A stretch of 64,000 bases of DNA, taken from the NCBI RefSeq assembly GCF_947507565.1, contig NC_089194.1, positions 744,001 through 808,000 of the forward strand, read 5' to 3'. The notes beneath the pieces were generated by a model. That model did no database searches. It worked only from the letters and a program-made list of their open reading frames with translations, and was not told where the DNA came from. The position numbers and the translations under genes are program-made. This document shows positions 43,396-55,802 of this stretch, piece by piece; the first letter of the stretch is position 1, and every line of letters begins with the position of its first letter. This stretch comes from Oscarella lobularis (Eukaryota; Porifera; Homoscleromorpha; Homosclerophorida; Oscarellidae).

Positions 43396-44362
43396 GACAG
43401 CGACGGCGACGACGACGGCGATGGCGAGAGCGACGGCGACGGCGACGGCGACAGTGACGGAGACGGCAACGGCGACATAGACGGCGGCCGCGACGGCGAC
43501 TAAGACGGCGACCGCAACGGCGACTACAACGGAGACGGCGACGGCGACGGCGACGGAGACGACGACGGCGACGGCGACGGCGACGACGACAGCAACGGCG
43601 ATGGCGATGGCGACGGCGACGGCGACGGCAACAACGACGGCGACGGCGACGAAAACAGTGACGGCGGCGGCGACGGCGACGGCGACGGCAACGGCAACGG
43701 CGACGGCAAAGGAGACGGCGACGACGACGGCGGCGGCGACAGGAACGGCGACAGAGACGGCGACGGCGACGGCAAAGGCGACGAAGACAGTGGCGGCGAC
43801 GGCGACGGCGACAGCGACGGTGACGGAGACTAAGACGAAGACAGCGACCGCGACCGCGACTGCAAAGGCGACAGAGACGGCGACAGTGACCACGACGGCG
43901 ACTGAAACGGTGACGGAGAAGGCAAGGTCAAGGAAAACGGCGATGGCGACGGCAAGGGAGACAGCGACGGCGACGGAGACGGCGACGGCGACAGTGACGG
44001 CGACGGTGACGGTGACGGCGACGGCGACGCCGATAGCGACAGCAACAGGGAAGGCGACGCCGACGGCGACGCCAATGGCGACAGCAACAGGGAAGGCGAC
44101 ACCGACAGCGTTGGCAACGGCGACGGCGACGGCGACTGCCACTGCGACTGCGACGGCGACGGCGACGGAGACAGCGACGGCAAAGAAAACAGGGACTGCG
44201 ACGGCGAACTCTCGAAACGGCGACGGAGACGGCGACGGCGACGGAGACGGCGACGGCGACGAAGACGGCGACGGCGACGGCGACAGAGACGGCGACGGCG
44301 ACGGAGACGGCGACGGCGACGGAGACGGCGATTGCGACGCGACGTAGACAGCGACGGCGACG

Positions 44363-44406
<44 letters not shown>

Positions 44407-44589
44407 AAGAGACGGCGACGACAACGGCGACGGCGACAGAGACTGCGACGGCCATGGCGAAGGAGACGGCCACTGCGACGGAGACGGCGATGGCGACAGC
44501 AACAGGGACGGCGACGCCGACGGCGTTGGCAACGGCAACGGCGACGGCGACGGCAAAGAAATCGGGGACGGCGACGGCGAACTCTCGAA

Positions 44590-44623
<34 letters not shown>

Positions 44624-47600
44624 AAACGGCGACGGCGACGGAGACAGCGACAGCGACGGAGACAGCGACGGCGACGGCGACAGCGACGGCGACGGCGACG
44701 GTGAAAGAGACGGCCACTGCGACGGAGACGGCGATGGCGACAGCAACAGGGAAGGCGACGCCTACAGCGTCGACGCCAACGGCGACCGCGACGGCGACTA
44801 CAACGGAGACGGTGACGGCGACGTAGACGGTGACGGCTACGGAGACAGAGACGGAGACGGCGACCGCGACCGCGACCACGAGGGCGACGGAGACGGCGAC
44901 GGAGACAGCGACGCGTCAAGGAAAACGGTGGCTGCGACGGCGAGGGAGACGGCGACGGCGAAGGCGACTGTGAAAGAGACGGCGACGGCAACAGCGACAG
45001 CGACGGAGACGGAAAAGGCAACGGCGACTGCAAAGACGACAGAGACGGCGACGGCCACAGTGACGGCAACGGAATCGGCGACAGAGACGGCGGCGGCGAC
45101 GGCGACGGAGACGGCAACGGCGACGGCGACGGTGAAAGAGACGGCGACCGCAACGGCGACAGCGACAGCGTTGGAAACGGCGACGGCGACAGAGACAGCA
45201 ACGGCGATGACAAAAGAGACGGCGACGACGACGGCGACGGAGACAGCGACGGCGAGGAAGAAGGCAACGCAGACTTCAAGAGAGACGGCGACGGCAACAG
45301 CGACAGCGACGGAGACGGAAAAGGCAACGGCGACCGCGACTGCAAAGACTACAGAGACGGCGACGACCACCGTGACGGCGACGAAATCGGCGACAGAGAC
45401 GGCGGCGGCGACGGCGACGGAGACGGCAACGGCGACGGCGACGGTGAAAGAGACGGCGACCGCAACGGCGACAGCGACAGCGTTGGAAACGGCGACGGCG
45501 ACAGAGACAGCGACGGCGAGGAAGAAGGCGACGCAGAGTTCAAGAGAGACGGCGACGGCAACAGCGACAGCGACGGAGACGGAAAAGGCAACGGCGACCG
45601 CGACTGCAAAGACTACAGAGACGGCGACGGCGACCGTGACTGCAAAGGAGACGGCGACGGCGTCGGCGACGGAGACGGCGACGGCGACAGCGACGGCGAC
45701 AGCGACGGGACGTCGACGGCAACGGAGACGGCGATGGCGAAGGAGACTTCGACGGCGATTGCGACGAAGGCTGTACCGGCGACGGCGACGGCGAAGGCAA
45801 CGGCGACAGAGATGGCGACGGAGAGTGCGACTGCAACGGAGACGGCGACCGCAACGGCGACGGCGACCACGAGGGCGACGGAGACGGCGACGGAGACAGC
45901 GACGTCAAGAAAAACGGCGACGGCGACGGCGAGGGAGACGGCGACGGCGAAGGAGACGGCGACGGCGAAGGCGACTGTGAAAGAGACGGCGACGGCAACA
46001 GCGACAGCGACGGAGAAGGAAAAGGCAACGGCGACGGCGACTGCAGAAGACGACAGAGACGGCGACGGCGACCGTGACAGCGACGGAGTTGGCGACAGTG
46101 ACGGCGGCGGCGACGGCGACGGAGACAGCGACGGCGACGGCGACGGTGAAAGAGACGGCGATGGCAACGGCGAACGCGACAGCGTTGGAAACGGCGACGG
46201 CGACAGAGACAGCAACGGCGATGACAAAAGAGACAGCGACGACGACGGCGACAGAGACAGCGACGGCGAGGAAGAAGGCGACGGCGACTTCAAGAGAGAC
46301 GGCGACGGCAACAGAGACGGAAAAGGCAACGGCGAAGGCGACTGCAAAGACGACAGAGACGGCGACGACGACCGTGACGGCAAAGGAGACGGCGAGGGCG
46401 ACGGAGACGGAGACGGCGACGGCGACCGCGACAACGACGGCGACGGAGACGGCGACGGAGACAGCGAGGTCAAGAAAAACGGCGACGGTGACGGCGAGGG
46501 ACACGGCGACGGCGACGGCGACGGAGACGGAGACCGAGACCAAGACGGCGACGGCGTCGGCGACAGCGACAACAACTTCGACAGCGACGGACACGGTGAC
46601 GGCGACGGCGACTGTGACAGAGACGGCGACGGCGACGGCCACGGCGACAGCGAAGAAGACAGTGGCGGCAACGGCGAGGGCGACAGCAACGGCGACGGAG
46701 ACGAAGACGAAGACGGCGACCGCGACCGCGACTGCAAAGGCGACAGAGACGGCGACGGCGACCACGACGGCGACTGAAACGGCGACGGCGACGGCGAGGG
46801 AGACAGCGACGGCGACGGAGACGGCGACGGCGACGGTGACGGCGATGGCGACGGCGATAGCGACAGCAACAGGGAAGGCGACGCTGACGGAGACAGCGAC
46901 GGCGTCGGAGACGGCGACGGCGACGGTGAAAAAGACGGCGACGGCAACGGCGACATCGACAGCGTCGGAAACGGCGACGGCGGCAGAGACATCGACGGCG
47001 AACAAGAAGGCGACAGCGACGGCGACGGCGACGGCGACAGAAACCAACGGAAACGGCAACGGTGATGGAGACGGCGACGGCGACGAAAACGGCGACGGCG
47101 ACGGAGACGGCGACGGCGACGGCGACGAAGGCTGTGGCGGCGACGTCGACGGCGACGGCGACGGCAACGGCGACGGCAAAAGCAACGGCGACGCCGATGG
47201 AGACTCAGACGGCGACGGTGACGGTGACAGAGATGGCGACGGCGATGGCGAACTAGACGGCGACTCCGACGGAGACGGTGATGGCGACAGCGACAGGGAC
47301 GGCGACGGTGATGGAGACAGCGACGGAGACTGCGACGGAGACGGCGACAGCGACAGAGACAACGACAGCGACGGCGACGGCGACGGCAACGCCGATGGCG
47401 AGAGCAACGGCGACGACGACGGCGACGGCCACAGTGACGGCGACGGCAACGGCGACAGAGACGGCGGCGGCGACAGCGACGGAGACGGCGACTGCGAAGG
47501 AGACTTCGACGGCGACAGCTAAGGAGACTGTAGCGGCGACGGCGACGGCGACGGCAACGGCAACGGCGACGACGAAAGAAACGGCGACGCCGATGGAGAC

Positions 47601-48244
47601 GGCGACGGCGACGGCGACGGCGACGGCAACGGTGACAGAGATGGTGAAGACGATGGCGAAGGAGACGGCGACGGAGACGGAGACGGCGATTGCGACACTG
47701 ACAGGGACGGCGACGGTGACGGAGACGGCGACGGAGAGTGCGACGGCGACGGCGATAGCGACAGCAACAGGGAAGGCGACGCTGACGGAGACAGCGACGG
47801 CGTCGGAGACGGCGACGGCGACGGTGAAAAAGACGGCGACGGCAACGGCGACATCGACAGCGTCGGAAACGGCGACGGCGGCAGAGACATCGACGGCGAA
47901 CAAGAAGGCGACAGCGACGGCGACGGCGACGGCGACAGAAACCAACGGAAACGGCAACGGTGATGGAGACGGCGACGGCGACGAAAACGGCGACGGCGAC
48001 GGAGACGGCGACGGCGACGGCGACGAAGGCTGTGGCGGCGACGTCGACGGCGACGGCGACGGCAACGGCGACGGCAAAAGCAACGGCGACGCCGATGGAG
48101 ACTCAGACGGCGACGGTGACGGTGACAGAGATGGCGACGGCGATGGCGAACTAGACGGCGACTCCGACGGAGACGGTGATGGCGACAGCGACAGGGACGG
48201 CGACGGTGATGGAGACAGCGACGGAGACTGCGACGGAGACGGCG
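43396..48244 (+). repeat. hexamer satellite array, (GACGGC)n orientation
   Basis: About 4.85 kb of imperfect 6-bp tandem repeat GACGGC with variants (GACAGC, GAGACG, AACGGC, GATGGC). All six frames stay open for long stretches (Thr-Ala, Asp-Gly, Arg-Arg, Ser-Pro, Val-Ala dipeptides). These frames are artefacts of composition. The last about 497 bp before the gap (47748-48244) repeats 46850-47346 without visible difference, at a spacing of 898 bp. Confidence 0.95.
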
Positions 48245-48444
48245 NNNNNNNNNNNNNNNNNNNNNNNNNNNNNNNNNNNNNNNNNNNNNNNNNNNNNNNN
48301 NNNNNNNNNNNNNNNNNNNNNNNNNNNNNNNNNNNNNNNNNNNNNNNNNNNNNNNNNNNNNNNNNNNNNNNNNNNNNNNNNNNNNNNNNNNNNNNNNNNN
48401 NNNNNNNNNNNNNNNNNNNNNNNNNNNNNNNNNNNNNNNNNNNN
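48245..48444. other. assembly gap, 200 N
   Basis: Exactly 200 undetermined bases in the middle of the hexamer satellite. The true length is unknown. The repeat changes strand across it. Confidence 1.
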
Positions 48445-49118
48445 TTTCGCCATTGCCGTCGCCGTCGCCGTTGCCGTCACCGTCGCCATCTTCCTCGCCG
48501 TCGCTGTTTCCGTTGCCGTCTTCCTCGCCGTCGCCGTCTCTTTCGCCATCGCCGTCGCCGTCGCCGTCGCTCTCTCCGTCGCCGTCGCCGTCTCTTTTGC
48601 CGACTTCCTTGCAGTCGCCGTCGCCGTCGCCGTCACCGTCAACGTCTACCTAACCGTCGCCGTCTTCCTCGACGTTGCCGTCGCCGTCGCCGAAGCCGTT
48701 TCAGTCGCCATCGCCGTCTCCGTCTCCGTCGCCGTCGCCCTCTCCGTCGCCGTCGCCGTCTTCGTCGCAATCGCCGTCTCTTTCGCCGTCTCCTTCGCCG
48801 TCGCCGTCGCCGTCTTCCTCGCCGTCGCAGTCTTCCTCGCCGTCGCCGTCTTCCTCGCAGTCGCCGTTTTCCTCGTTGTCGCTGCCTTCCACGCCGTCGT
48901 TGTTTCCGTCGCCGTCTCCGTCGTCGTCTACGTCGCCGTCGCCGTCGCTGTTTCTATCGCCGTCGCCGTCTTCTTCGCCATTGCCGTCGCCGTCACCGTC
49001 GCCGTCTCCGTCTCCGTCGCCGTCGCCGTCTTCCTCGCCGTCGCCGTCTTCCTCGCCGTCGCTGTTTCCGTCGCCGTCTCCTTCTTCGTCGCAGTCTCCG
49101 ACGTCGTCGCCGACGCCT

Positions 49119-49198
<80 letters not shown>

Positions 49199-50641
49199 TC
49201 CGACGCCGTCTCCGTCTCTCTCGCCGTCGCCGTCGCCGTTGCCGTCGCTGTCGCCGTCGCCGACGCCGTCGTCGTCGTCGTAGCCGTCGTCGTCGCCGTC
49301 GCCGTCTCCGTCGCCGTCGGCATCGCTGTCTTCCTCGCCGTCGCCGTCTTCCTCGGAGTCGCTGTTTCCGTCGCCTTCTTTTTCGCCGTTGCCGTCTCTT
49401 TCGCCATTGCCGTCGCCGTCGCCGTCGCCGTCGCCGTCTTCCTCGCCCGTCACTGTTTCCGTTGCCGTCTTCCTAGCCGTCGCCGTCTCTTTCGCCATCG
49501 CCGTCGCCGTCGCCGTCGCCGTCGAAGTTACCGTCGCCGTCTTCCTCGCCGTCACCGTTTTCCTCGCCGTCGCTGTTTCTGTCGCCGTCCTCGTCTTCTT
49601 CGCCGTCGCTGTTTCCGTCGCCGTCTCCGTCGCCGTCTCCGTCGCTGTCGCCGTCGCCGTCACCGTCGCCGTTGCCGTCGCCGTCTCTTTCACCATTGCC
49701 GTCGCCGTCGCAGTCGCAGTCTTCCTCGCACTCGCTGTTTCCGTCGCCGTCTTCTTCGCCGTCGCCGTCTCTTTCGCCATTGCCGACGCCGTCGCCGTCC
49801 CCGTCACCGTCGCCGTCTTCCTCGCCGTCGCCGTCGCCGTCTACCTCACAATCGCCGTCTTCCTCGACTTTGCCGTCGCCGTCGCCGTCGCCGTCACCGT
49901 CGCCGTCTTCCTCGCCGTCGCTGTTTCCGTCACCGTCTCCGTCGTTGTCGCAGTCTCCGTTGTCGTCGCCAACGCCTTCATCGTCGCCGTCGCCGTCGCC
50001 GTCGCCTTTACCGTTTCGTCGCCGTCGCCGTCGCCGTCTGCCTCGCCGTCGCCGTCGCCGTCGCCATCGCCGTCGCCGTCGCCGTCTCCGTCACCGTCGC
50101 TGTCTCTTTCGCCGTCTCCCTCGCCGTCGCCGTCGCCGTCGCGGTCGAAGTCGCCGTCGCTGTCTCTTTCGCCAATGCCGTCACCGTCGCCGTCGCCGTC
50201 TTCCTCGCAGTCGCCATCACCATCGCCGTCACCGTTGCCGTCGCCGTCGCAGTCGCCGTTGCCGACGCCGTCTTTGTCTCCGTCGCCGACCCCGTCGCCG
50301 TCGCCTTCGCCGTCGCCGTCGCCGTCTTCCTCGCCGTCGCCGTTTTTCTCACCGTCGCTATTTTTGTCGCCGTTGCCGTCGCTTAGGCCATCGCCGTCGC
50401 CGTCGCCGTGGCCGTCGCCGTGGCCGACGCCGTCTCTTTCGCCGACTCTTTCGCCGTCGCCGTCGCCGTCTCCATCGCCGTCGCCCTCTCTTTCGCCGAC
50501 TCCCTCGCCGTTGCCGTCGCTGTCGCCGTCACCGTCGCCGTCTACCACGCCGTCGCCGGCTTCCTCGACATTGCCGTCTCCGTCGCCGCCGCCGACGCCT
50601 TCTTCGTCGCCGACGCCGTCTTCGTCGCCGAAACCGACTCA

Positions 50642-50686
<45 letters not shown>

Positions 50687-51013
50687 TTCTTAGCCGTTGC
50701 CGTCGCCGTCACTGTCGCCGTCTTTCTCGCCGTCGCTGTTTCCGCTGCCGTCGCCGTCACTGTCGCCGTCTTTCTCGCCGTCGCTGTTTCCGTTGCCGTC
50801 TTCCTCGCCGTCGCCGTCTCTTTCGCCATCGCCGTCGCCGTCGCTGTCGCTCTCTCCGTCGCCGTCGCCGTCTCTTTCGCCGACTTCCTTGCCGTCGCCG
50901 TCGCCGTCGCCGTCACCGTCGCCGTCTACCTTACAGTCGCCGTCTTCCTCGACGTTGCCATCGCCGTCGCCGACGCCGTTTCCGTCACCGTCTCCATCGC
51001 CGTCGTCGTCGCC

Positions 51014-51053
<40 letters not shown>

Positions 51054-52042
51054 GCGTTGCCGTCGCCGTCTTCCTCGTCGTCGCTTTTTTCGTCGCCTTC
51101 TTCCTCGCCGTCGCTGTCTCTTTCGTTTTCGCCGTCGCCGTCGCCGTCGCCGTCTCCGTCAAAGTCGCCGTCTCTTTCGCCGACTCCCTAGCCGTCGCCG
51201 TCGCTGTCGCCGTTACAGTCGCAGTCTACCTCGCCGTCGACGTCTTCCTCGACGTTGCCGTCGCCGTCGCCGACGCCGTTTCCGTCGCCGTCTCCGTCTC
51301 CATCGCCTCCGCCGACGCCGTCTTCGTCGCCGACGCCGTCTTCGTCGCCGACGCCGTCTTCGTCACCCTGTCCGTCGCCGTCGCCGTAGCCGTAGCCGTC
51401 GCCTTCTTCCTCACCGTCGCTGTCTTCCCCGCCGTCGCTGTTTCCGACGCCGTCTCCGTCGCCGTCTGTTTCGCCTTTGCCGTCACCGTCGCCGTCTTCT
51501 TCGCCATTGCCGTCGCCGTCGCCGTCGCCTTTGCCGTCGCCGTCGCCGTCACCGTCGCCGTAGCCGTCTTCCTTGCTGTCGCCGTCTTCCTCGCCGTCGC
51601 TGTTTCCGTCGCCGTCTCCGTCGTCGTCGCAGTCTCCGTCAAAGTCGCCGACGCCTTCATCGTCGCCGTCGTCGTCACCGTCACCGTCGCCGTCTTCTTC
51701 GCTATTGCCTTCGCCGTCGCTCTCTCCGTCGCCGTCGCCGTCTCTTTCGCCGACTTCCTCGCCGTCGCCGTCGCTGTCACCGTCACCGTCGCCGTCTACC
51801 TCACAGTCGCCGTCTTCAACGACGTTGCCTTCGCCGTCGCCGACGCCGTTTCCGTCGCCGTCTTCGTCGCCGTCGCCGCTGCCGACGCCGTCTTCGTCGC
51901 CTACGCCGTCCCCGTCGCCTTTGCCCTCGCCGTCTCTTTCGCCGTCTTCCTCGCCGTCGCCGTCGCCGTCGCAGTCGCCGTCGCCGTCACCGTCTTCCTC
52001 GCCGTCACTGTCTTCCTCGCCGTCGCCGTCTCTTTCGCCACT

Positions 52043-52078
<36 letters not shown>

Positions 52079-52178
52079 ACCGTCGCCGTCTCTTTCGCCA
52101 TCGCCGCCGCCGTCTTCCTCGTCGTCGCCGTCGCCGTCGCTCTCTCCGTCGTCGTCGCCGTCTCTTTCGCCTACTACC

Positions 52179-52210
<32 letters not shown>

Positions 52211-52664
52211 ACCGTCGCCGTCGCCGACGCCGTTGCCGTCGCCGTCGCCGTCGCCGTCGCCGACGCCATCACCGACGTCGAATTCGACGTTCCCGTCGCC
52301 GGCGCCATCGCCCTCGCCGTCGGCGTCGCCGTCGCGGTTGCTGTCGCCCTCGCCCTTGCCCTCGCCCTCGCCATCGCAATCGTTGTAGCCGTCGCCGTCG
52401 TTGTCACCGTCGCCGTCGCCATCGCCGGATTTGTCGCAGTCTTTGTCGCCGTCGCCATCACTGACGTCGAATTCCACGTTCCCGTCGCCGTCTGTTGCCG
52501 TCACCGACGTCGAATTCGCCGTCGCCATCTTCTTCGCCGTCTTTATCATTATCGCCGTCTGCGTCATCCCTGCCGTCACCGTCCTTGTCGCCGTCTTTTT
52601 CGCCGTCTTTGTCGTAGTCGCCGTCGCCGTTGGCGTATGTCGCCGTCACCGACGTCGAACTCGA

Positions 52665-52709
<45 letters not shown>

Positions 52710-52788
52710 TTTTGTCGCTCTCGCCCTCTTTGTCGCCGTATTTGTCGCCGTCTTCGTCGTCGTCGCCGTCATTGTCGCCGTCGCCGTT

Positions 52789-52829
<41 letters not shown>

Positions 52830-52837
52830 TGCCGTCT

Positions 52838-52869
<32 letters not shown>

Positions 52870-52930
52870 TGCCGTCTGTCGCCGTCGCCGTCGCCGTCGC
52901 CGACTTTGTCGCCGTCGCCGCCTTTGTCAA
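48445..52930 (-). repeat. hexamer satellite array, (GCCGTC)n orientation
   Basis: About 4.5 kb of the same hexamer as the left array but reverse-complemented. It contains higher-order similarity: the segment from 48490 to about 48700 recurs near 50775-50990. Towards its end a GACGTCGAATTC-like word recurs at about 52275, 52464, 52505 and 52648. No genuine coding frame. Confidence 0.95.
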
Positions 52931-53535
52931 TACCACCGCCGAGGACGACAACAACAACGACGCCGCCATTGTGCCGCCACCGCCGTCGCCGCCACCGCCG
53001 TCGCCGACGACGAGGACGACGACAACGACGACAACGACGACTACACCCCCGCTGCCGCTTCGCCGACGACTTCGACGACAATGACGCCGCCGCCGCCGCC
53101 GCCGCCGCCGCCGCTTCCACCGCCGCCGCCGAGAAGGACGACGACTACAGTGCGTCAACTACGCCGCCGCCGCTACTGCCGCCGCCGCCGACGACGACGA
53201 TGACAACGCCGCCGCTACCGCCGCCGCCGCTGCAAACGACGACAACGTCGACGACACAACGACGAGCACTACGCTGCCGCCGCCGCCGCTGCCGCCGCCG
53301 CCGCCAGCGACGACGACGACAACGACGTCTACGCGCCCGCCCCCGCCACCGCCGCCGCCGCCGCCGCTGCCGCCGCGGACGACGACGACAACGACGACGA
53401 CGACACTACGCCGCCGCCGACGACGACGCCGCCGACGACGACGACGACTACGACAACGAAGACGCCGCCGCCACCGCCGCCGCCGACAACAACGACAAAA
53501 ACAACGACGACGACTACGCCGCCGTTGCTGCCACA

Positions 53536-53581
<46 letters not shown>

Positions 53582-53601
53582 ATGACAAAGACACTGCCGC
53601 A

Positions 53602-53642
<41 letters not shown>

Positions 53643-53660
53643 CGACGACGACGCCGCACA
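52931..53660. repeat. trinucleotide-rich array (CCG/ACG)n
   Basis: About 730 bp where the hexamer array dissolves into runs of GCC/CCG and GAC/ACG triplets, including a pure (CCG)n run at about 53540-53580 and an (ACG)n run at about 53600-53650. These are CpG-dense and likely unstable. Long Asp/Pro/Val-rich frames are artefacts. Confidence 0.9.
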
Positions 53661-55459
53661 AACAGATGCATGTACGTTACTCCTTACGCAAAAGCGGAGA
53701 CAGATATCGGCGCATCACTTCAGGATTGACTGACTTGACAGCGAGGACAAAAGTAGCAAAAAGGTCTTTTCGCTTTGGGTTCGCTTTTGATACTGCGCTC
53801 CAAAGACTTTTTAAAACAATCTGAGTCTCTTGACTGCTTCCTGCGGCGGTGTCGCCGTTTTCATTCTTGGCAGGTTGCCTGCGAAAGGGAAGACCGCGTT
53901 CTGGCATCTCTTTAGCGATACCGAGAATATCAAGAGAAAGACATTTCTTTTCTAAGACGCGCGAAAACGCGTGCAGGACACGCTGCTCTCGCGATAGATG
54001 ATATAGCCAGGCGCTCACCGTGTTGCCATCATGCAGAGCCTAGCTCTCACGCGTATACAGCTTCAAGTTACGTATATAATAATGGCCTCAGTAAGGCCAT
54101 TTATGTAATTCTCGAACACCCTCGAGGAGCACGATATCTAGTTGTTTACTCTATCAATTCCATAGGCTACAGTAATTGCACACATTATGGGCTTCACATA
54201 TCCTAACCACGGCGTACGAGCTTAATTAAAATTATTTGCATGAAAACATACATGTACAAATATATACTATTTGACCTGTCCTGTAAGAGTGACACGGAGC
54301 TACGCCTAACCCTAAACCTTTGCCTCTTTGGGTATCTGCTCGCCGTTGAGTTAGCGGACTGCTTGCAATGCTTCGCTCGCAGCCCCACTAGCCCGTAAAG
54401 CCAACGTGCTCCTTTCCTGTGTTTCCCTCAATGAGCCTTGTACAGTAACTACGCTTGTCCATTGTAGCCTCTGGCGACGTGTCATTTACAGCTAACGCAG
54501 CATGCATGACGCCGACGCTGCTTAAAGGTTACTTTGGGGCAGCGTCGCGACGCCATGCAGCAATTGCATGCTTTGGAATCAATCTTAGCGTAACGTCTAG
54601 CGATAATGCCAGGTAGAAGAATATTGCGAAATTTAATGATGCTTATTGACCAAAATAGTGAAATTCATCACTGCAGTTATTAATTAGTGTACTGACTAAA
54701 AATGTTTACGAATGTGGATTCGATTTCTTTCTAGACGCTTGCGTCAGTTTCATTTGCACCCTAAAAGACTACGGGAACTCTCATGAACGTCCATTTTGAC
54801 GTATTTGCCTATGCTCCGACGTGATGTTATAAATTATGACTCCACGCTACGCGATACGGCTGCTTACGGTACGCGGTGTACCCAATACCGAATCGTTATT
54901 TTTTGAGCAACCTCTTTTCTTCACTTAAATAATCGTGAAGTCTTGTTTAATGTCACTCTCCGCTTTTGAGTTTTCCCACTGATATTAGAATAGAGGACCA
55001 AGGAACGGGAATAAAACTGCAGCACTTCTTTCGCGGCTAATTGAGAAGGCGAAACAAGTTGTTGTTTTATTGAGTGGGAGTTGGAGACGAGAAGAATACT
55101 ATCGTCACCAACCGCTATGAACACTAAAAAATCGTCCCGCAGCATCAAAATATTTGTCGATCTCATATGAATTTAAAGGGTATCGCGACCTTATAAGATA
55201 AGTGATCATCTTTAGCCGAGTGCTTCGTCCAATATCGCTCAGCAGATCGGAACCCGCCTAAATTTGGAACTCCCTGGGGGCACCTAATTATTTAGTGTAA
55301 ACGTACAGTGCATGCTTAAAATACTGCAAGCTTGAGCAGGCACACATCAAAAAGTTGACAGCTGCTTGCAGAACCACACGAATACTATATATTTCAGCTG
55401 CGACAAGACTGCTTCACAAACAGGAACGTCATCATGCAAACAATGATGATGCATCAACA
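53661..55459. other. intergenic, no supported gene
   Basis: Unique sequence after the satellite. A minus-strand open stretch at 53677-54018 lacks an ATG and starts at a GTGAGC donor-like site, so I do not call it. The rest shows only short frames and no recognisable repeat. It includes the 3' flank of the large receptor gene. Confidence 0.4.
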
Positions 55460-55802
55460 CTACGTATAAATATTGTCACCACGAGGAACTTTTGAGACAT
55501 AGACGGGATTGGATAGCGTCACCCCGTGATCTGATTTCACACTTAATTTGCCACGGCGTTTGCTGTAAGAAAGATTTAAAAACGAATTAGAATCGCCAAA
55601 GTTCCTATAATAAGTGCAACTTGACGTACCTTCGAATGCAGAAAAAGAATATCAATATTATCAGCAAAATTGCTGCGGAAACAACCCCAACAACTATTCC
55701 AATCAGAGCGGATGTCGAGAGTCCGCCGTGACCGATGGGCTTTACTGTCAATGTTGCATCCGTAGTTGCTTCTGTTTGAAAGTGGTTTATCAAAAAAGCC
55801 AC
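55460..55802 (-). other. transmembrane exon and cytoplasmic tail of the large receptor
   Basis: Membrane span STSALIGIVVGVVSAAILLI followed by LIFFFCIR. A GTACGT donor then splices to the last exon (55562-55460), which encodes a basic tail with TLSNPVYVSK and ends DNIYT. NPVY is an NPxY-type motif that in animals binds PTB or clathrin adaptors. No kinase or other enzyme domain is in the tail. Confidence 0.75.

Noticed and set aside
43324-53733. Very long open frames (hundreds of codons) on both strands in the satellite
   Set aside because: They are dipeptide repeats (Thr-Ala, Asp-Gly, Ser-Pro, Val-Ala, Arg-Arg) present in all frames because the hexamer contains no stop codon; no domain or codon signal.
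53677-54018. 113-codon minus-strand frame after the satellite
   Set aside because: No ATG; its first bases are a GTGAGC donor-like site, and no family resemblance.
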